Shown here: piece after piece, positions 7,931 to 17,054 of the stretch
How positions within the stretch are numbered: the stretch's first letter is position 1
Layout of the letters: every line of letters begins with the position of its first letter
Assembly: GCF_003950325.1 (NCBI RefSeq)
Contig: NZ_PXZH01000002.1
Span: forward strand, 344,066-408,065
Direction of reading: 5' to 3'
Source: Vagococcus humatus
GTDB lineage: Bacteria > Bacillota > Bacilli > Lactobacillales > Vagococcaceae
DNA: 64,000 bases
The notes under the pieces: generated by a model
The model's database searches: none
What the model saw: only the letters and a program-made list of their open reading frames with translations
What the model was told of the DNA's origin: nothing
Made by a program: the position numbers and the translations under genes

Positions 7931-9271
7931 ATGGAAACTAATTATTTAACGGTAAGTGCTTTAACTAGCTATATTAAATATAAATTTGATGCTGATCCTT
8001 ATTTAGGTAAAGTTTTTTTGACTGGGGAAATTTCTAATTTTCGCTTACGGGCAAATGCCCATCAATATTTTAGTTTAAAAGACGATCGAGCTAAAATTTC
8101 CGCAATTATGTTTAAGCAAGCTTTCCAAAAGTTACCATTTGAGCCAAAAGAAGGAATGAAAGTTTTGGTAGTTGGTAGAATCTCTCTTTATGAGCCTAGT
8201 GGCAATTACCAAATTTATGTAGAACGAATGGAACCAGATGGAATCGGTGCTTTGTATCAAGCTTTAGCTGAGAGAAAAGAAAAATTACAAAAAGAAGGCT
8301 TATTCTCAGGGCCTAAAAAGATATTACCTCGTTATCCTAAAAAAATAGCCATTGTGACAAGTCCAAGTGGGGCAGTTATTCGAGATATCATCACAACAGT
8401 CAAGCGGCGCTATCCAATTGTTCAATTGGTACTATATCCAACAGTGGTGCAAGGAGATAAATCTGCTAGTAGTATTTGTCAAAATATTCAAAGAATCGAA
8501 GCAGATGGCAGCTATGATACCTTGATTTTAGCTAGAGGTGGCGGCTCTATAGAAGATTTGTGGCCGTTTAATGAAGAACAAGTGGCTAGAGCTATTCATG
8601 AAGCTAGTGTACCTGTTGTTTCATCAGTAGGGCATGAAACAGATACGACTATTGCTGATTTGGTAGCGGATGTTCGTGCTGCAACCCCTACTGCAGCTGC
8701 AGAATTGGCTGTTCCTGTTTTGTCAGAAGAGCTGCAAAAAATTAACTTACTTGAAAATAGATTGACGCAAGCTTTTTCTTATCAGTTAAAAAAAGCGAAT
8801 CAACAGTTAATGACTTATCAGCATTCATATATATTTGAGCAACCTCAACGGCTATACGAAGGATTTTTGGTTAAGTTAGATTTATATAATCAACAACTAA
8901 ATCGGCAATTTTCTAAACATATCGGAAAAAATAAAGAGGAGTTAACTCAATTAGACCGTCGACTTATTCACTTAAATCCTCAACCTAGTTTAGACAGACA
9001 GGGGCAACAACTTGCTTACTTAACCGAACGTCTACAAAAAAGTATGGAACACTTGCTAGTTTATCAGCAAGATCGACTAGCCAATGAAATCGCCAGCTTA
9101 GATATGCTAAGCCCTTTAAAAACAATGGCAAGAGGCTATACTTATGTGACAGATGATAAAGAACAAATCATATACTCAGTTCAAGATATGAAAGAAACAG
9201 ATACGATTACTATCCATCTTCACGATGGACAAGTTACCGCGAATGTATTACAAACTAGAAAGGATGACTAA
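7931..9271 (+). CDS. xseA: Exodeoxyribonuclease VII large subunit
   Basis: XseA (446 residues) with XseB forms the single-strand-specific exonuclease VII. The N-terminal OB fold (about 1-100, including GEISNFRLRANAHQYFSLKD) is followed by the catalytic domain with IAIVTSPSGAVIRDI and ILARGGGSIEDLWPFN, then a long coiled coil and a short C-terminal segment. AGAGGTGAG precedes the start. Two bases separate it from xseB. Confidence 0.97.
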   Translation: METNYLTVSALTSYIKYKFDADPYLGKVFLTGEISNFRLRANAHQYFSLKDDRAKISAIMFKQAFQKLPFEPKEGMKVLVVGRISLYEPSGNYQIYVERMEPDGIGALYQALAERKEKLQKEGLFSGPKKILPRYPKKIAIVTSPSGAVIRDIITTVKRRYPIVQLVLYPTVVQGDKSASSICQNIQRIEADGSYDTLILARGGGSIEDLWPFNEEQVARAIHEASVPVVSSVGHETDTTIADLVADVRAATPTAAAELAVPVLSEELQKINLLENRLTQAFSYQLKKANQQLMTYQHSYIFEQPQRLYEGFLVKLDLYNQQLNRQFSKHIGKNKEELTQLDRRLIHLNPQPSLDRQGQQLAYLTERLQKSMEHLLVYQQDRLANEIASLDMLSPLKTMARGYTYVTDDKEQIIYSVQDMKETDTITIHLHDGQVTANVLQTRKDD

Positions 9272-9273
9272 AT

Positions 9274-9504
9274 ATGAAACAAGATATGACGTTTGAAGAA
9301 GCCATGGCTTCTTTAGAACAAATCGTTCAATCTCTTGAAAAAGGAGATGTGCCTTTAGAACAAGCTCTTACTCAGTTTCAAGAAGGAATGAAATTAAGTA
9401 AGTTTTGTCAGGATACCTTAAATCATGCAGAAAAAACGTTGACTCAAATGATGACTGAACAGGGGGAACCTGTTATTTTTGATAAAAATGAGGAAATCGA
9501 ATGA
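9274..9504 (+). CDS. xseB: Exodeoxyribonuclease VII small subunit
   Basis: The 76-residue protein has the helical XseB signature FEEAMASLEQIVQSLEKGDV followed by PLEQALTQFQEGMKL. Its stop overlaps the ispA start (ATGA), indicating coupled translation. Confidence 0.96.
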   Translation: MKQDMTFEEAMASLEQIVQSLEKGDVPLEQALTQFQEGMKLSKFCQDTLNHAEKTLTQMMTEQGEPVIFDKNEEIE

Positions 9505-10421
9505 TTACTCAAAAAATATTTCAAAAGGAATTAGTCGCATTAGATGAATGGCTAGTAACCTATTTAACTAAAACAAGTACAGAGCCGGTTTTATTAGAGT
9601 CCATGCTTTATTCTATTCAGGCAGGAGGTAAACGATTTAGACCGTTACTGTTAATGGGAACTGTTGACTTTTTTGGTGGAACCATTCATCCAGGAGTTAT
9701 TCAAGTGGCGGCGGCTCTTGAGATGATTCATACCTATTCTTTGATTCATGATGATTTACCTGCGATGGACAATGATGATTTAAGAAGAGGAAAACCAACT
9801 AATCATATTCAGTACGGAGAGGCTATCGCTATTTTAGCAGGAGATGGCCTACTAACTGAAGCGTTTCAAATGATTGGAGAAAGTCTGGATTTGACAGAAC
9901 AAGAAAAAGTTTGGTTAATGACTGGTTTAGCTAAAGCAAGTGGCACTAAAGGAATGGTTGGGGGACAAGTAGGAGATTTAGCTGGAGAACATCAGCAGCT
10001 TACTGTTGAACAGTTGGCTAGCATTCATCACCGAAAAACAGGTGCGTTAATCGAATACGCTGTTGGAGCTGGAACTTATTTAGGGTTACCACAGGAAAAT
10101 TTTACCTGTTCTAATCATCAGATTATGGAAGATATGACGTGTTTTGCCCAACATTTAGGATTAGCTTTCCAAATTAAAGACGATATTTTAGATGTGACAG
10201 GTTCAGAAGCCTTGTTAGGTAAACGAGTACAAAAGGATCAAACCTTAGAGAAAAATACTTATCCTGCTCTACTCGGTTTAACAGGGGCTAAGGCTAGTTT
10301 AACCAATGAATTAGCTAGTGCTAGAAAAGCACTTCAAACAGTAGAGAGTCTAATAAAAACCAGTAGTAATCATTATTTACATCAATTAATTGATGGTTTA
10401 GAAGAGAAAGATGGCGAATAA
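9501..10421 (+). CDS. ispA: Farnesyl diphosphate synthase (polyprenyl synthetase)
   Basis: The enzyme condenses IPP with DMAPP/GPP and feeds undecaprenyl phosphate synthesis for the wall cluster downstream. The two Asp-rich motifs of trans-prenyltransferases are present: DDLPAMDND near residue 90 and KDDILD near residue 230, plus GGKRFRP near the start. The length (306) is normal. In Bacillus dxs often lies between ispA and tlyA. It is absent here, consistent with the mevalonate route known in enterococci. Confidence 0.94.
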   Translation: MITQKIFQKELVALDEWLVTYLTKTSTEPVLLESMLYSIQAGGKRFRPLLLMGTVDFFGGTIHPGVIQVAAALEMIHTYSLIHDDLPAMDNDDLRRGKPTNHIQYGEAIAILAGDGLLTEAFQMIGESLDLTEQEKVWLMTGLAKASGTKGMVGGQVGDLAGEHQQLTVEQLASIHHRKTGALIEYAVGAGTYLGLPQENFTCSNHQIMEDMTCFAQHLGLAFQIKDDILDVTGSEALLGKRVQKDQTLEKNTYPALLGLTGAKASLTNELASARKALQTVESLIKTSSNHYLHQLIDGLEEKDGE

Positions 10422-11243
10422 ATGAAAAAAGAACGAGTAGATGTATTGGTGTTTCAACAAGGATTAAGCGAAACACGGGAACAAGCGAAACGATTAGTTA
10501 TGGCTGGTTTAGTTTATGATATGAAAAATGAGCGTATGGATAAACCGGGAGACAAAATTCCAGAGGGAACTGTTCTGCAGTTAAAAGGAGAAGGTATTAA
10601 ATATGTTTCTCGTGGCGGGTTAAAACTAGAGAAAGCCTTAGAAGTGTTCGATATTAGTATGCAGGATAATATCTTGTTAGATATTGGAGCTTCTACAGGA
10701 GGTTTTACAGATGTTGCCTTACAAAATGGGGCTATCATGAGTTATGCTTTAGATGTTGGATATAATCAACTATCTTGGAAATTAAGACAAGATCCTCGGG
10801 TTATAGTTATGGAACGAATGAATTTTAGATATGCTAAGCCAGCAGACTTTACCGAAGGAGTACCAGACATTGCAACGATTGATGTGTCTTTTATTTCTCT
10901 AGAACTTATTCTACCGGTACTTAAAACTATCTTAAAAAGTGAAGGAGATGTGGTGGCATTAATAAAACCACAATTTGAGGCAGGTAAAGAATTTGTTGGA
11001 AAGCATGGGGTAGTAAGAGATAAAGAAGTTCATGATTTTGTTATTCGGAAAATATTGAATTTTGCGATATCAGAAGGCTATGAAGTGCTAGCTCTTGATT
11101 ACTCTCCTATTAAAGGTGGAGAAGGAAATATTGAGTTTTTAGTCCATTTACGCTGGCATGAACAATTTGTGCCAACTGAAATCAAGGTCGAGGAGCTAAG
11201 TCAACAAATTGTTACGAAAGCTCACGAGCAGCTTCGTAAATAA
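10422..11243 (+). CDS. TlyA family RNA methyltransferase (S4 + FtsJ domains)
   Basis: The protein (273 residues) has an N-terminal S4 RNA-binding domain (about 4-64: VDVLVFQQGLSETREQAKRL) and an FtsJ-type SAM domain with LLDIGASTGGFTDVALQ. The downstream residues fit the K-D-K-E catalytic tetrad of RNA 2'-O-methyltransferases: D in DVGYNQL and TIDVSF, K in LIKPQFEAGKE. Mycobacterial TlyA methylates 16S and 23S rRNA; substrate specificity here is inferred. It starts immediately after the ispA stop. Confidence 0.9.
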   Translation: MKKERVDVLVFQQGLSETREQAKRLVMAGLVYDMKNERMDKPGDKIPEGTVLQLKGEGIKYVSRGGLKLEKALEVFDISMQDNILLDIGASTGGFTDVALQNGAIMSYALDVGYNQLSWKLRQDPRVIVMERMNFRYAKPADFTEGVPDIATIDVSFISLELILPVLKTILKSEGDVVALIKPQFEAGKEFVGKHGVVRDKEVHDFVIRKILNFAISEGYEVLALDYSPIKGGEGNIEFLVHLRWHEQFVPTEIKVEELSQQIVTKAHEQLRK

Positions 11244-11264
11244 AATAAATAAGGGGAGTGTTAT

Positions 11265-11714
11265 ATGAAAAAGTCAGAACGTCATGAGTTAATGCGTCAG
11301 TTAGTGACAGATTATCAAATTGAAACCCAAGAAGATTTTGTCCTTTTATTAAACCAAAAAGGAGTCCTTGTGACGCAAGCAACGATTTCAAGAGATATTA
11401 AAGAATTACAGTTAGTCAAACAAAATCATAACGGACGTTTTTACTATACACTCCCCGTAGTGAAGCCTTTAGGCAATAAACAAAAGTTGCATAAAATGTT
11501 ACAAGATTCCTTAATTCAAAACAAACAAATGGATAAATTAGTTGCTTTAAAAACAATCCCAGGAAGTGCTCCAGCTTTGGGGTTGTTGATTGAAGACATT
11601 TATGATACCCAATTATTTACCCTATTAACAGACGATAGTAAAGTTTTGATAATCTGTTATACAGAAGAGTCTGCTAAAAACCTACACGATATATTTGAAC
11701 AAATAAGAGTTTAA
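11265..11714 (+). CDS. argR: Arginine repressor, ArgR/AhrC family
   Basis: The 149-residue protein has the winged-helix DNA-binding domain (about 1-70, with VTQATISRDIKELQLVK) and the C-terminal hexamerisation/arginine-binding domain with GSAPALG and the TDDSKVLIIC strand. Enterococcaceae usually have several ArgR paralogues. This copy, between tlyA and recN, is the positional equivalent of Bacillus AhrC. Whether it controls arginine biosynthesis or the deiminase pathway is not visible here. Confidence 0.93.
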   Translation: MKKSERHELMRQLVTDYQIETQEDFVLLLNQKGVLVTQATISRDIKELQLVKQNHNGRFYYTLPVVKPLGNKQKLHKMLQDSLIQNKQMDKLVALKTIPGSAPALGLLIEDIYDTQLFTLLTDDSKVLIICYTEESAKNLHDIFEQIRV

Positions 11715-11730
11715 TGAAGGTGATTGAGTT

Positions 11731-13428
11731 ATGTTACAAGAATTATCTATTCAAAATTTTGCTATTATTTCAAGTTTGTCCGTATCTTTTCAGCAAGGAA
11801 TGACGGTATTAACAGGAGAAACAGGGGCGGGTAAATCAATTATTATTGATGCAGTCGGCTTACTTGTTGGTGGTAGAGGTTCTGTGGATTTTATTAGAGA
11901 AGGGGCCAACAAGTGCATTATTGAAGGTCAGTTTCTTTTACCAAAGCAAACAGAATGTTTAGATTTACTAGAAAAACTAGAAATTGATACCTCAGATCAG
12001 ATGTTAGTGATTCACCGCTCCATTGATAAAAATGGTAAAAATGTTTGCCGAGTGAATAATTCCTTGGTAAATATTGGCACATTGAAACAAATTGGTGTTT
12101 ATTTGATAGATATTCATGGTCAACATGAACATCAGGAATTACTTAATCCAGAGAGTCATTTAAATTTATTAGATACATATGGTACGTTGAAATTAGCGTC
12201 ACTAAAAAAAGAGTATCAAGACGTATATGTTAAGTATGTGGAAAGTCATAAGAAAGTTTCACATTTAAAAAATAATGAACAAGCTTTTGCTCAGCGTTTA
12301 GATATGCTGCATTATCAATGTGAGGAAATCGAAGCTGCCGAACTTCAAGTGGGAGAAGAGGCTGCCTTAGTTGAGGAAAGACACCGCTTATTGAATTTTC
12401 AAAAAATTGCCGATGCTCTAGGGAAAAGCTATGCCGCTTTACAAGAAGGTGAATTAAGTGGGATAGACCGAATTGGTGTAGCTATGAATGAGATGCTAGA
12501 CATTGAATCTTTGGATTTAGAATTTAAAGCTATTTCAGAGTTACTACAAACTAGCTATTATCAATTAATGGAAGCCTCTAGTCAGATTTCAGGCTCTTTG
12601 GAAAACATGGAAATGGATCAAGAACGGTTGGAAGATATTGAAGGACGTCTAGATTTGTTAAGACAATTAAAAAGAAAATACGGTCATACAGAAGAAGACA
12701 TATTGGCTTATTATGAAAAAATCACAGAGGAATTAGCTGTTGTTCAATCAGATGAGTCTCATTTGGATGAATTAGAGCAAGAATGCCAGTTGCTTTTTGC
12801 TCAAGCTAAAGAGTTAGCAAGGAAACTAAGTGATAAAAGACAAGAAGTCGCTAGAGAATTAGAAAAAGAGTTAATGAAGCAATTGCAAGAGTTGTATATG
12901 GAAAAAACGGTGATTCAAGTTCAGCTAAAAGCACAGCCAGACAAACTAACTGATAGTGGTTTTGATAAGGTTGAATTTTTTATCTCGACAAACTTAGGAG
13001 AGTCGTTAAAACCATTGGCGAAGATTGTTTCCGGAGGGGAATTATCTCGAATTATGTTAGGGATGAAAACCATTTTTTCTAAAAAACAAGGTGTTACGAG
13101 TATTATTTTTGATGAAGTGGACACAGGCGTGAGTGGACGTGTAGCCCAAGGGATTGCTAATAAGATTTACCGAATTTCTAAAAATTCTCAAGTGTTGTGT
13201 ATCACTCATTTACCTCAAGTTGCAGCTATGGCAGATACTCAGTATTATATTGCTAAACAAGTTGAAAAAAATCGAACTATTACCCAAGTAAGCCAATTAA
13301 CCAAAGAAGAACGAATTCAAGAGCTATCTAGAATGTTAGCTGGGGAGCAGATTACTCATTTAACCCAAGAACATGCAGAAGAATTATTACAATTAGCTGA
13401 TGCAGAAAAGAAAAAGGAAGAAGCCTAG
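11731..13428 (+). CDS. recN: DNA repair protein RecN
   Basis: RecN is an SMC-like ATPase acting early in double-strand-break repair. The 565-residue protein has Walker A GETGAGKSIII near residue 30, a long coiled coil in the middle, and the signature SGGELSRIMLG plus Walker B IIFDEVDTGVSG towards the C-terminus. Its TAG stop is embedded in a palindromic terminator shared with the next, convergent gene. Confidence 0.97.
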   Translation: MLQELSIQNFAIISSLSVSFQQGMTVLTGETGAGKSIIIDAVGLLVGGRGSVDFIREGANKCIIEGQFLLPKQTECLDLLEKLEIDTSDQMLVIHRSIDKNGKNVCRVNNSLVNIGTLKQIGVYLIDIHGQHEHQELLNPESHLNLLDTYGTLKLASLKKEYQDVYVKYVESHKKVSHLKNNEQAFAQRLDMLHYQCEEIEAAELQVGEEAALVEERHRLLNFQKIADALGKSYAALQEGELSGIDRIGVAMNEMLDIESLDLEFKAISELLQTSYYQLMEASSQISGSLENMEMDQERLEDIEGRLDLLRQLKRKYGHTEEDILAYYEKITEELAVVQSDESHLDELEQECQLLFAQAKELARKLSDKRQEVARELEKELMKQLQELYMEKTVIQVQLKAQPDKLTDSGFDKVEFFISTNLGESLKPLAKIVSGGELSRIMLGMKTIFSKKQGVTSIIFDEVDTGVSGRVAQGIANKIYRISKNSQVLCITHLPQVAAMADTQYYIAKQVEKNRTITQVSQLTKEERIQELSRMLAGEQITHLTQEHAEELLQLADAEKKKEEA

Positions 13429-13442
13429 GCTTCTTCCTTTTT
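13411..13442. terminator. Perfect palindromic terminator overlapping recN and the small membrane protein gene
   Basis: The 16-base arms 13411-13426 and 13427-13442 are exact reverse complements, centred on CCTAGG. The recN stop (13426-13428) is at the centre and the last bases overlap the stop of the convergent small gene. Confidence 0.88.
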
Positions 13443-13557
13443 AATTCATAATAGCAATAATCGCAGAGACAACAGCTGAACCTAACATGGAAATTAACAT
13501 AATCCAAATAACAATTTTAGTAATTTTTTCTAATTTACTTGGTTTCTTCTTGTTCAT
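13441..13557 (-). CDS. Small single-pass membrane protein (DUF4044 type)
   Basis: A 38-residue ORF begins MNKKKPSKLEKITKIVIWIM and ends in a hydrophobic stretch AVVSAIIAIMN. It has a basic N-terminus, one transmembrane helix (about 14-36) and a strong ribosome site (AAAGGAG, minus strand, nine bases before ATG). The pattern matches the DUF4044 family of small membrane proteins of Lactobacillales. Function is unknown. It is convergent with recN and downstream of the promoter-less gap next to the CorA gene, which is on the same strand. Confidence 0.8.
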   Translation of the reverse strand: MNKKKPSKLEKITKIVIWIMLISMLGSAVVSAIIAIMN

Positions 13558-13616
13558 AGACGCACTCCTTTATATACACCTAAATTATACCGATAAACTG
13601 ATTTTTCGCAACTAAA

Positions 13617-14567
13617 TTAAAAAAATTTATGGAATCTTAACCACCAAATAGTTAAAATACTTAGAGCGAAAGTGGCAAATGTGAGCCACCAAAACATATT
13701 ATCTTCATTAGCAAAAGGTAATTTAACATTCATGCCGTAAACCCCACCAATAATCGTTGGAATGGTTAACACAATAGTAATAACAGTTAAAACTTTCATG
13801 ACAATGTTCATGTTATTAGAAATAATGGCAGAAAACATATTGCCTAATTGATTTAAGACTTGAGCTTGAATGTCTGCTGAACTGATCGCTTGTTTAGTTT
13901 CAATCATAATATCAAATAATAAAGCATGTTCTTCTTTAGTATGGAATAAAATAGGGGAAGTACTCATTAAGCGGTAAATCGCTAAGTTTTGTTCTAAGGC
14001 CGCATCAAAGTAAATCAAGCTTTTTTGCATATCCATGAGTTGATATAATTGCTTGTTCTCAGTGGCATTTTGCAATTCTGCTTCTAGTAAATCTGTTTCA
14101 GCACTAATCGTTCGAATGTAGTAGTTAAAAAGACTAGCAAAATACCAAGATAATTTTAGGGTAACCGCTTCATATAAGTCGATATTTTGCGGTAGTTTTA
14201 ATTTTGAGGCAAACATCTCTTGAATAGAAAGAGATGTATTAGAACTAGTAACAATAATATTTTGGGTAAAAATGATACTAAATGGCAAAGTTTCAAATTG
14301 TTTATAACCGCTTGGACTAGTTCCGGCTGTAGGGTATTGTAAAATTAATAAAACAGGATGATCAAAGCTTTTTTGGTTCAAGTGCTCTTGTCTGGAAATT
14401 TCTTGATTATCTAACACAGCGGTTAAGTAGTCCAAAGGTAAATGATAAGTCGAAGTTAATTCTTCTATTTCCTCTAGAGTTGGTTTTTCTAAGTGAATCC
14501 AATTAGTTTTTTCAGGAGTGGACTCACTTAATTGAAGCTGCTTATTTAAGGCATAATAACTTTTCAT
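13617..14567 (-). CDS. CorA-family divalent cation transporter
   Basis: The protein has 316 residues: an N-terminal alpha/beta cytoplasmic domain (about 1-150), long helices, and two C-terminal transmembrane segments. The first of these ends with the family hallmark YGMN near residue 278 followed by a short acidic loop (NEDN) and the second helix. It probably imports magnesium, though CorA-type paralogues may carry Co, Ni or Zn. The start is supported by AGGTGAGCAA on the minus strand. Confidence 0.9.
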   Translation of the reverse strand: MKSYYALNKQLQLSESTPEKTNWIHLEKPTLEEIEELTSTYHLPLDYLTAVLDNQEISRQEHLNQKSFDHPVLLILQYPTAGTSPSGYKQFETLPFSIIFTQNIIVTSSNTSLSIQEMFASKLKLPQNIDLYEAVTLKLSWYFASLFNYYIRTISAETDLLEAELQNATENKQLYQLMDMQKSLIYFDAALEQNLAIYRLMSTSPILFHTKEEHALLFDIMIETKQAISSADIQAQVLNQLGNMFSAIISNNMNIVMKVLTVITIVLTIPTIIGGVYGMNVKLPFANEDNMFWWLTFATFALSILTIWWLRFHKFF

Positions 14568-14712
14568 TAGTTGCTCACCTCTTGAGTATGATAGTATAAA
14601 TGGTCATTAGGGAATTTTTTTGTTTTTATTACAACCTAGTCATCTAATTGATACAATTTTGTAACCAAGATTGGGTATACTAGGTTAGTATAAATTAGAA
14701 AGGATCATGTAT

Positions 14713-15081
14713 ATGAAATCTGTTTCATTTATTTTGCTTTTTTGGTATATATTTCCAGCAATTTTGTTATTTGCTTGTAATTATATTGTCCAAAGAATGT
14801 CTTTATTTAAAAAATATAAAATTAAATCACCAGACATAGCTACGCCATTTCTTTTTATTGGGTTAAGTCAAATATCAACCTTAACATTTTCTGTATCAGC
14901 AATCCCTTATCTAGTGCTAATGATTAGCTTGTTAGGAATCATTATAGCAGTTAGCTATGCTAGATATTACGGATATATTCAGTATAAGCGTTATTTTAAA
15001 TTGTTTTGGCGAAGTGTGTTCCTACTAGTTTGTTTATTTTACTTGATATTAATCGTAACAAGTCTATTCTATCACAAATAA
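14713..15081 (+). CDS. Membrane protein of DUF3397 type
   Basis: About 122 residues with four hydrophobic helices (near 5-25, 45-60, 65-85, 98-118). An ATG at 14707 is only three bases from AAAGGAT; the ATG at 14713 (MKSVSFILLFW) is better placed. Proteins of this type commonly sit just before mraZ in Enterococcus and relatives. Function is not known, and the link to cell division is positional only. Confidence 0.7.
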   Translation: MKSVSFILLFWYIFPAILLFACNYIVQRMSLFKKYKIKSPDIATPFLFIGLSQISTLTFSVSAIPYLVLMISLLGIIIAVSYARYYGYIQYKRYFKLFWRSVFLLVCLFYLILIVTSLFYHK

Positions 15082-15185
15082 ACATCTAATAATAAGTAAC
15101 TAATCAAGTTAAGTTACTTGTTGTTTAAATAATCAAAAAACCCTCTTTTTATTTTTTAAAGTTTTTCTTTTTCTTCTAATACTAT

Positions 15186-15210
15186 GTGGTAGAAAGTGGG
15201 GGAATGTGGT
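15186..15210 (+). promoter_or_regulatory. MraZ box: three GTGG repeats at 10-base spacing
   Basis: GTGG occurs at 15186, 15196 and 15206, exactly 10 bases apart and 40-60 bases before mraZ, with another GTGG at 15227. MraZ of E. coli binds repeated TGGGN-type elements at 10-base intervals before its own gene, so this is very likely the autoregulatory operator of the dcw cluster. Confidence 0.7.
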
Positions 15211-15248
15211 AGACTAGATTTATTAAGTGGATAATTGAGGGAATCTAT

Positions 15249-15680
15249 ATGTTTATGGGAGAATTTCAACATAATATAGATACAAAAGGAAGACTAATTA
15301 TACCTGCTAAATTCCGTGATGAATTAGGGGCTCAATTTGTTATTACTCGAGGCATGGATGGTTGTTTGTTTGGCTATCCTTTAACAGAATGGCAAAAACT
15401 TGAGAAAAAATTACAAAGTCTCCCTTTAACTAAAAAAGATGCTCGCGCTTTTGTTCGTTTTTTTTACTCAGCTGCAACTGAAACTGAGTTAGATAAACAA
15501 GGACGAGTCACTTTACCTTTAACACTTAGAGAATATGCAACTTTAACTAAAAACTGTGTCATTATCGGGGTTTCTAACCGAATAGAGATATGGAATGAAG
15601 AAAAATGGCAAGAATTTTCAGCTGCAACAGCTGAAAACTTTGATGAAATTGCCGAAACAATGATAGATTTTGATTTTTAA
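15249..15680 (+). CDS. mraZ: Transcriptional regulator MraZ
   Basis: MraZ (143 residues) is a ring-forming AbrB-fold DNA-binding protein that controls the dcw cluster. Two SpoVT/AbrB-like repeats are seen: the first with [17 protein letters not shown], the second with [17 protein letters not shown]. The start MFMGEFQHN is typical. It is the first gene of the cluster and follows the tripled GTGG operator. Confidence 0.96.
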   Translation: MFMGEFQHNIDTKGRLIIPAKFRDELGAQFVITRGMDGCLFGYPLTEWQKLEKKLQSLPLTKKDARAFVRFFYSAATETELDKQGRVTLPLTLREYATLTKNCVIIGVSNRIEIWNEEKWQEFSAATAENFDEIAETMIDFDF

Positions 15681-15709
15681 ATGCAAATTTAGAAGGGATT
15701 ATCGACATA

Positions 15710-16657
15710 ATGGAAGAGACTTTTGAACATAAGACAGTTCTGTTACATGAAACAGTAGATCAATTAAATATTAAAGAAGATGGCATCTACGTTGATTGTA
15801 CATTGGGGGGAGCAGGACATAGTCGGTATCTATTGTCTCAGTTGTCTGATTCTGGACATTTATATGCTTTTGACCAAGATAAAACCGCAATTAAACATGC
15901 TGAAATAGAATTAAAAGAGTTTGTAGACCGAGGAATGGTAACCTTTGTTCATGCTAACTTTAGACAGATCAAGGAAAAATTATCTGAATTGTCTGTTACA
16001 GAAGTAGACGGTATTTTATATGATTTAGGTGTATCTTCTCCGCAGTTGGATGAGGCAATGCGTGGTTTTAGTTACCACCAAGAAGCGCCTTTAGACATGA
16101 GAATGAATCAAGAAGCAGCTTTAACTGCTAAAGAAGTAGTGAATCATTATACCTATGAACAACTAGTTAAAATTTTCTTCCGTTACGGAGAAGAAAAATT
16201 TTCTAAACAAATTGCTCGTAAAATCGAAAAAAGACGGATGGAACAGCCGATTGAAACGACAGGAGAGTTGGTAGAGTTAATCAAAGAAGGTATACCTGCT
16301 CCAGCCAGACGTAAAGGTGGTCACCCAGCTAAGCGTGTGTTCCAAGCAATTAGAATTGAGGTAAACGATGAGCTTTCTGCTACTGAAGATTCTCTTGAAC
16401 AAGCGATTGAGTTGTTAAAACCTACTGGACGGATTAGTGTAATCACTTTCCACTCTTTAGAAGACCGCTTAGTTAAAACGATTTTTAGAGAATACAGTCA
16501 ACCGAAAGACACACCACCAGGTTTACCGGTGTTACCAGAAGACTACCAAGCTATTTTAAAACTTATTAATAGAAAGCCAATTCTTCCAAGTGAAGAGGAA
16601 TTGATTCAAAATAACCGAGCTAGAAGTGCAAAACTAAGAGTTGCTGAGAAGCAATAA
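15710..16657 (+). CDS. rsmH: 16S rRNA m4C1402 methyltransferase RsmH
   Basis: RsmH (MraW) N4-methylates C1402 of 16S rRNA. The 315-residue protein starts [15 protein letters not shown], with SAM motif [34 protein letters not shown], and the C-terminal ITFHSLEDR and [10 protein letters not shown]. It lies between mraZ and ftsL as in most bacteria. Confidence 0.97.
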   Translation: MEETFEHKTVLLHETVDQLNIKEDGIYVDCTLGGAGHSRYLLSQLSDSGHLYAFDQDKTAIKHAEIELKEFVDRGMVTFVHANFRQIKEKLSELSVTEVDGILYDLGVSSPQLDEAMRGFSYHQEAPLDMRMNQEAALTAKEVVNHYTYEQLVKIFFRYGEEKFSKQIARKIEKRRMEQPIETTGELVELIKEGIPAPARRKGGHPAKRVFQAIRIEVNDELSATEDSLEQAIELLKPTGRISVITFHSLEDRLVKTIFREYSQPKDTPPGLPVLPEDYQAILKLINRKPILPSEEELIQNNRARSAKLRVAEKQ

Positions 16658-16679
16658 AAATTAGAAAGGGGACACACCA

Positions 16680-17054
16680 GTGGCTGAACTAAAACAACAA
16701 CATCATTTTGAATACAACAACACCCCCCTTCCACGAGAAGAACAACAATTAGAAGTAAAACAACATCCGAAACTGATAAAAAATAAATTTTCCAAATTAG
16801 AAAAAGTAATCGTATCCGTTATTTTAACGGTCTTTTTGATGTTAGCAGTAGCAACTGTAAGATTAACTACCACTATAGCCAAATCTGAAGAAACTATTTC
16901 TCAAATTCAGTCAGATATTTCAACTAAAGAACATCAAATTAGTGAGTTAGAACAACAAAAAAATGAATTGTCTAGTGTTGAAAGAATTAAACAAGCAGCT
17001 GAAAAATCTGGCTTGGAAGCTCATGAAGAAAGCATAAGGAAAGTGACAAAATGA
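16680..17054 (+). CDS. ftsL: Cell division protein FtsL
   Basis: The 124-residue bitopic protein starts with GTG (MAELKQQHHF), preceded by GAAAGGGG. One transmembrane helix lies at about 42-64, followed by an extracellular coiled coil with heptads and a VERIKQAAEKSGL segment typical of FtsL. It partners FtsQ/DivIB and DivIC in the divisome. Its end overlaps the pbp start by four bases (ATGA). Confidence 0.9.
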   Translation: MAELKQQHHFEYNNTPLPREEQQLEVKQHPKLIKNKFSKLEKVIVSVILTVFLMLAVATVRLTTTIAKSEETISQIQSDISTKEHQISELEQQKNELSSVERIKQAAEKSGLEAHEESIRKVTK

